Shown here: positions 62,972-64,000 of the stretch, piece after piece
Layout: each line of letters starts with the position of its first letter
Numbering within the stretch: the first letter of the stretch is position 1
NCBI GenBank assembly: GCA_947492955.1
Contig: CANLOV010000001.1
Span: 248,001 to 312,000 of the forward strand
From: an uncultured Cellulophaga sp.
Lineage (GTDB): Bacteria; Bacteroidota; Bacteroidia; Flavobacteriales; Flavobacteriaceae
Reading direction: 5' to 3'
DNA length: 64,000 nt
Notes under the pieces: model-generated
Told to the model about the DNA's origin: nothing
The model's input: only the letters and a program-made list of their open reading frames with translations
The model's database searches: none
Position numbers and translations under genes: made by a program

Positions 62972-64000
62972 CTATTGATTTCTGAACTCGCTAGGAGTTA
63001 GTCCTGTTTCTTTCTTAAAATTTGTGTAAAAGGATGTTTTTGAATTAAAACCACATTCTAAGCCTATGGAAAGTAAACTGTATTTATTAAACATAGGATT
63101 TTTAATCATTTCTTTTATATCCTTTACTCGGTAGGAGTTAATAAAGTCCGAAAAACTAATTGATGTGTTATTTTTTATAATCTGAGATAGGTGTCCGCTA
63201 CTTATTCCAAGTTGTTCCGCTACAGTATCTCTACTTAAGTTTGGATTATGATGTATTTTTTGTTCTTCTAATAAAATAATGAGCTTCTGAAAATGCGGAT
63301 TTTCTTTGCTTTCAGAAACAGGTGATTTATTTATTGATTTTTCTAAAATAGTACGTATTTCATATTGGTCATTTGATAGTTTAAATTGATATAAGCCTTT
63401 ATAGATTAGCCAATAAATAAAAACTGAGAGAAATGTCCACAAATAAGTTAAGGGCAATTTTTCTGAATACAAGAATCGATAGGTCTCTAATAGTATTCCA
63501 TATAATAGAATTAAAGAAAAAATAAACCAAAGATACTTTAACCATTTCTCACTTAGTTTAGTGTTTTTAAAAAAGGTGTATTTGTAAGAAAATAAAATCA
63601 TACAAATAGAAAAAACTATAGATAAAAAACTAATGCTCTTATAAAACAAAGAAATAGCATTTTTAATTATTTCAGGAAGATGATATAAATGAAATATTGT
63701 ACTTAAAGACACTATAATATTAAATAGGCTAAGAATAAAAAAAGGAAGAAATAGGATTTTTAGATTAATAGGTTTTATTGAAAACGCACTAGATGTTTTG
63801 TAAAAGAATATAAAATAGGTTAAAGGGTATAAAAATTGCCAAAGTGGTAAGTCCATTATATTTATGATAGTAGGATTTATTCCAATATCCCAGAACCAAT
63901 TATTTAAACCAACAATTGCAATTATTAATAAAGTAAAACCTAAATATTTATTATTAGCATTTCTAAAAAACTTTGATAATAAAATAACTAAACTTAAAAT
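62972..64000 (-). CDS. AraC-family membrane regulator, 5' end outside the window
   Basis: The frame is open from 62972 to the last base, so the gene is truncated by the window. An ATG at 63856 is internal, because upstream codons still encode hydrophobic helix sequence (YLGFTLLIIAIVGLNNW). Visible part: at least six membrane helices, then a cytoplasmic AraC HTH at the C-terminus (VAEQLGISSGHLSQII; LECGFNSKTSFYTNFKKETG). Typical flavobacterial membrane-bound one-component regulator; probably controls the downstream amidohydrolase. Confidence 0.88.
   Translation of the reverse strand: MLSLVILLSKFFRNANNKYLGFTLLIIAIVGLNNWFWDIGINPTIINIMDLPLWQFLYPLTYFIFFYKTSSAFSIKPINLKILFLPFFILSLFNIIVSLSTIFHLYHLPEIIKNAISLFYKSISFLSIVFSICMILFSYKYTFFKNTKLSEKWLKYLWFIFSLILLYGILLETYRFLYSEKLPLTYLWTFLSVFIYWLIYKGLYQFKLSNDQYEIRTILEKSINKSPVSESKENPHFQKLIILLEEQKIHHNPNLSRDTVAEQLGISSGHLSQIIKNNTSISFSDFINSYRVKDIKEMIKNPMFNKYSLLSIGLECGFNSKTSFYTNFKKETGLTPSEFRNQ

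Noticed and set aside
1-64000. tRNA, rRNA or known riboswitches
   Set aside because: No cloverleaf, rRNA segment or recognisable riboswitch core was found by reading; a computed search could still find small RNAs.

Overview
The window is AT-rich chromosomal DNA of a Bacteroidetes bacterium, almost certainly a (probably marine) member of the Flavobacteriaceae. The evidence is a very large surface protein with a gliding-motility/T9SS type-B C-terminus beside a PorP/SprF partner, mevalonate-pathway genes, AraC-TPR hybrid regulators, a NrtR-type sugar regulator, Bacteroidetes-type -7 elements (TAnnTTTG) and weak ribosome-binding sites. No rRNA, tRNA, CRISPR array, transposase or integrase gene was seen.

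Layout. 0-2.6 kb: an H-NOX gas sensor, a soluble PAS histidine kinase and a single-domain response regulator (minus strand). 2.8-8.2 kb: a glucuronate/fructuronate operon (SDR reductase, uxuA, uxaC), a convergent secreted alpha/alpha-toroid protein and a Nudix-derived regulator. 8.28-8.40 kb: a probable stand-alone small RNA with its own promoter and terminator. 9-12 kb: a BlaI/BlaR1-TonB/TPR operon behind a double palindromic operator. 12-16.7 kb: LacI regulator, GDPD, YhiN-like flavoprotein, DUF1697, a membrane protein and TspO. 16.9-22.6 kb: mvaD, mevalonate kinase, a UbiA-type prenyltransferase, a nitrilase, an RluB-type pseudouridine synthase, an orphan cytochrome-oxidase-helix-like membrane protein and a 58-residue small gene. 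22.6-27.1 kb: PhzF and a PLP decarboxylase divergent from a MocR regulator, with two 17-bp direct repeats between them, then a Dph6-like ATPase. 27-39.9 kb: membrane proteins, the PorP/SprF + 2217-residue T9SS pair, a TPR-AraC regulator, a hydroxyacid dehydrogenase/VOC pair and an Lrp regulator. 40-44.1 kb: lipoprotein, Crp-like regulator and a GH2 glycosidase.

The most unusual part is 44.4-61.4 kb. Twenty small, mostly unrelated loci (secreted hypotheticals, TonB-like domains, esterase, TlpA-like thioredoxin, LuxR/outer-membrane pair, an ECF sigma factor/CQGG microprotein/Lgt operon) all point the same way. They are separated by recurring 50-200 bp palindromic elements. The elements share end sequences (YAAC...GTTRG-like), stems interrupted by a bulge on one arm only, internal hairpins with compensatory base changes, and in six cases a common A/T-rich module. 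This is the architecture of an integron-like gene-cassette array with attC-like sites, but no integrase lies in the window, so the mechanism is inference.

To the right of the array lie an amidohydrolase with a clear terminator and an AraC-type membrane regulator cut by the window edge.
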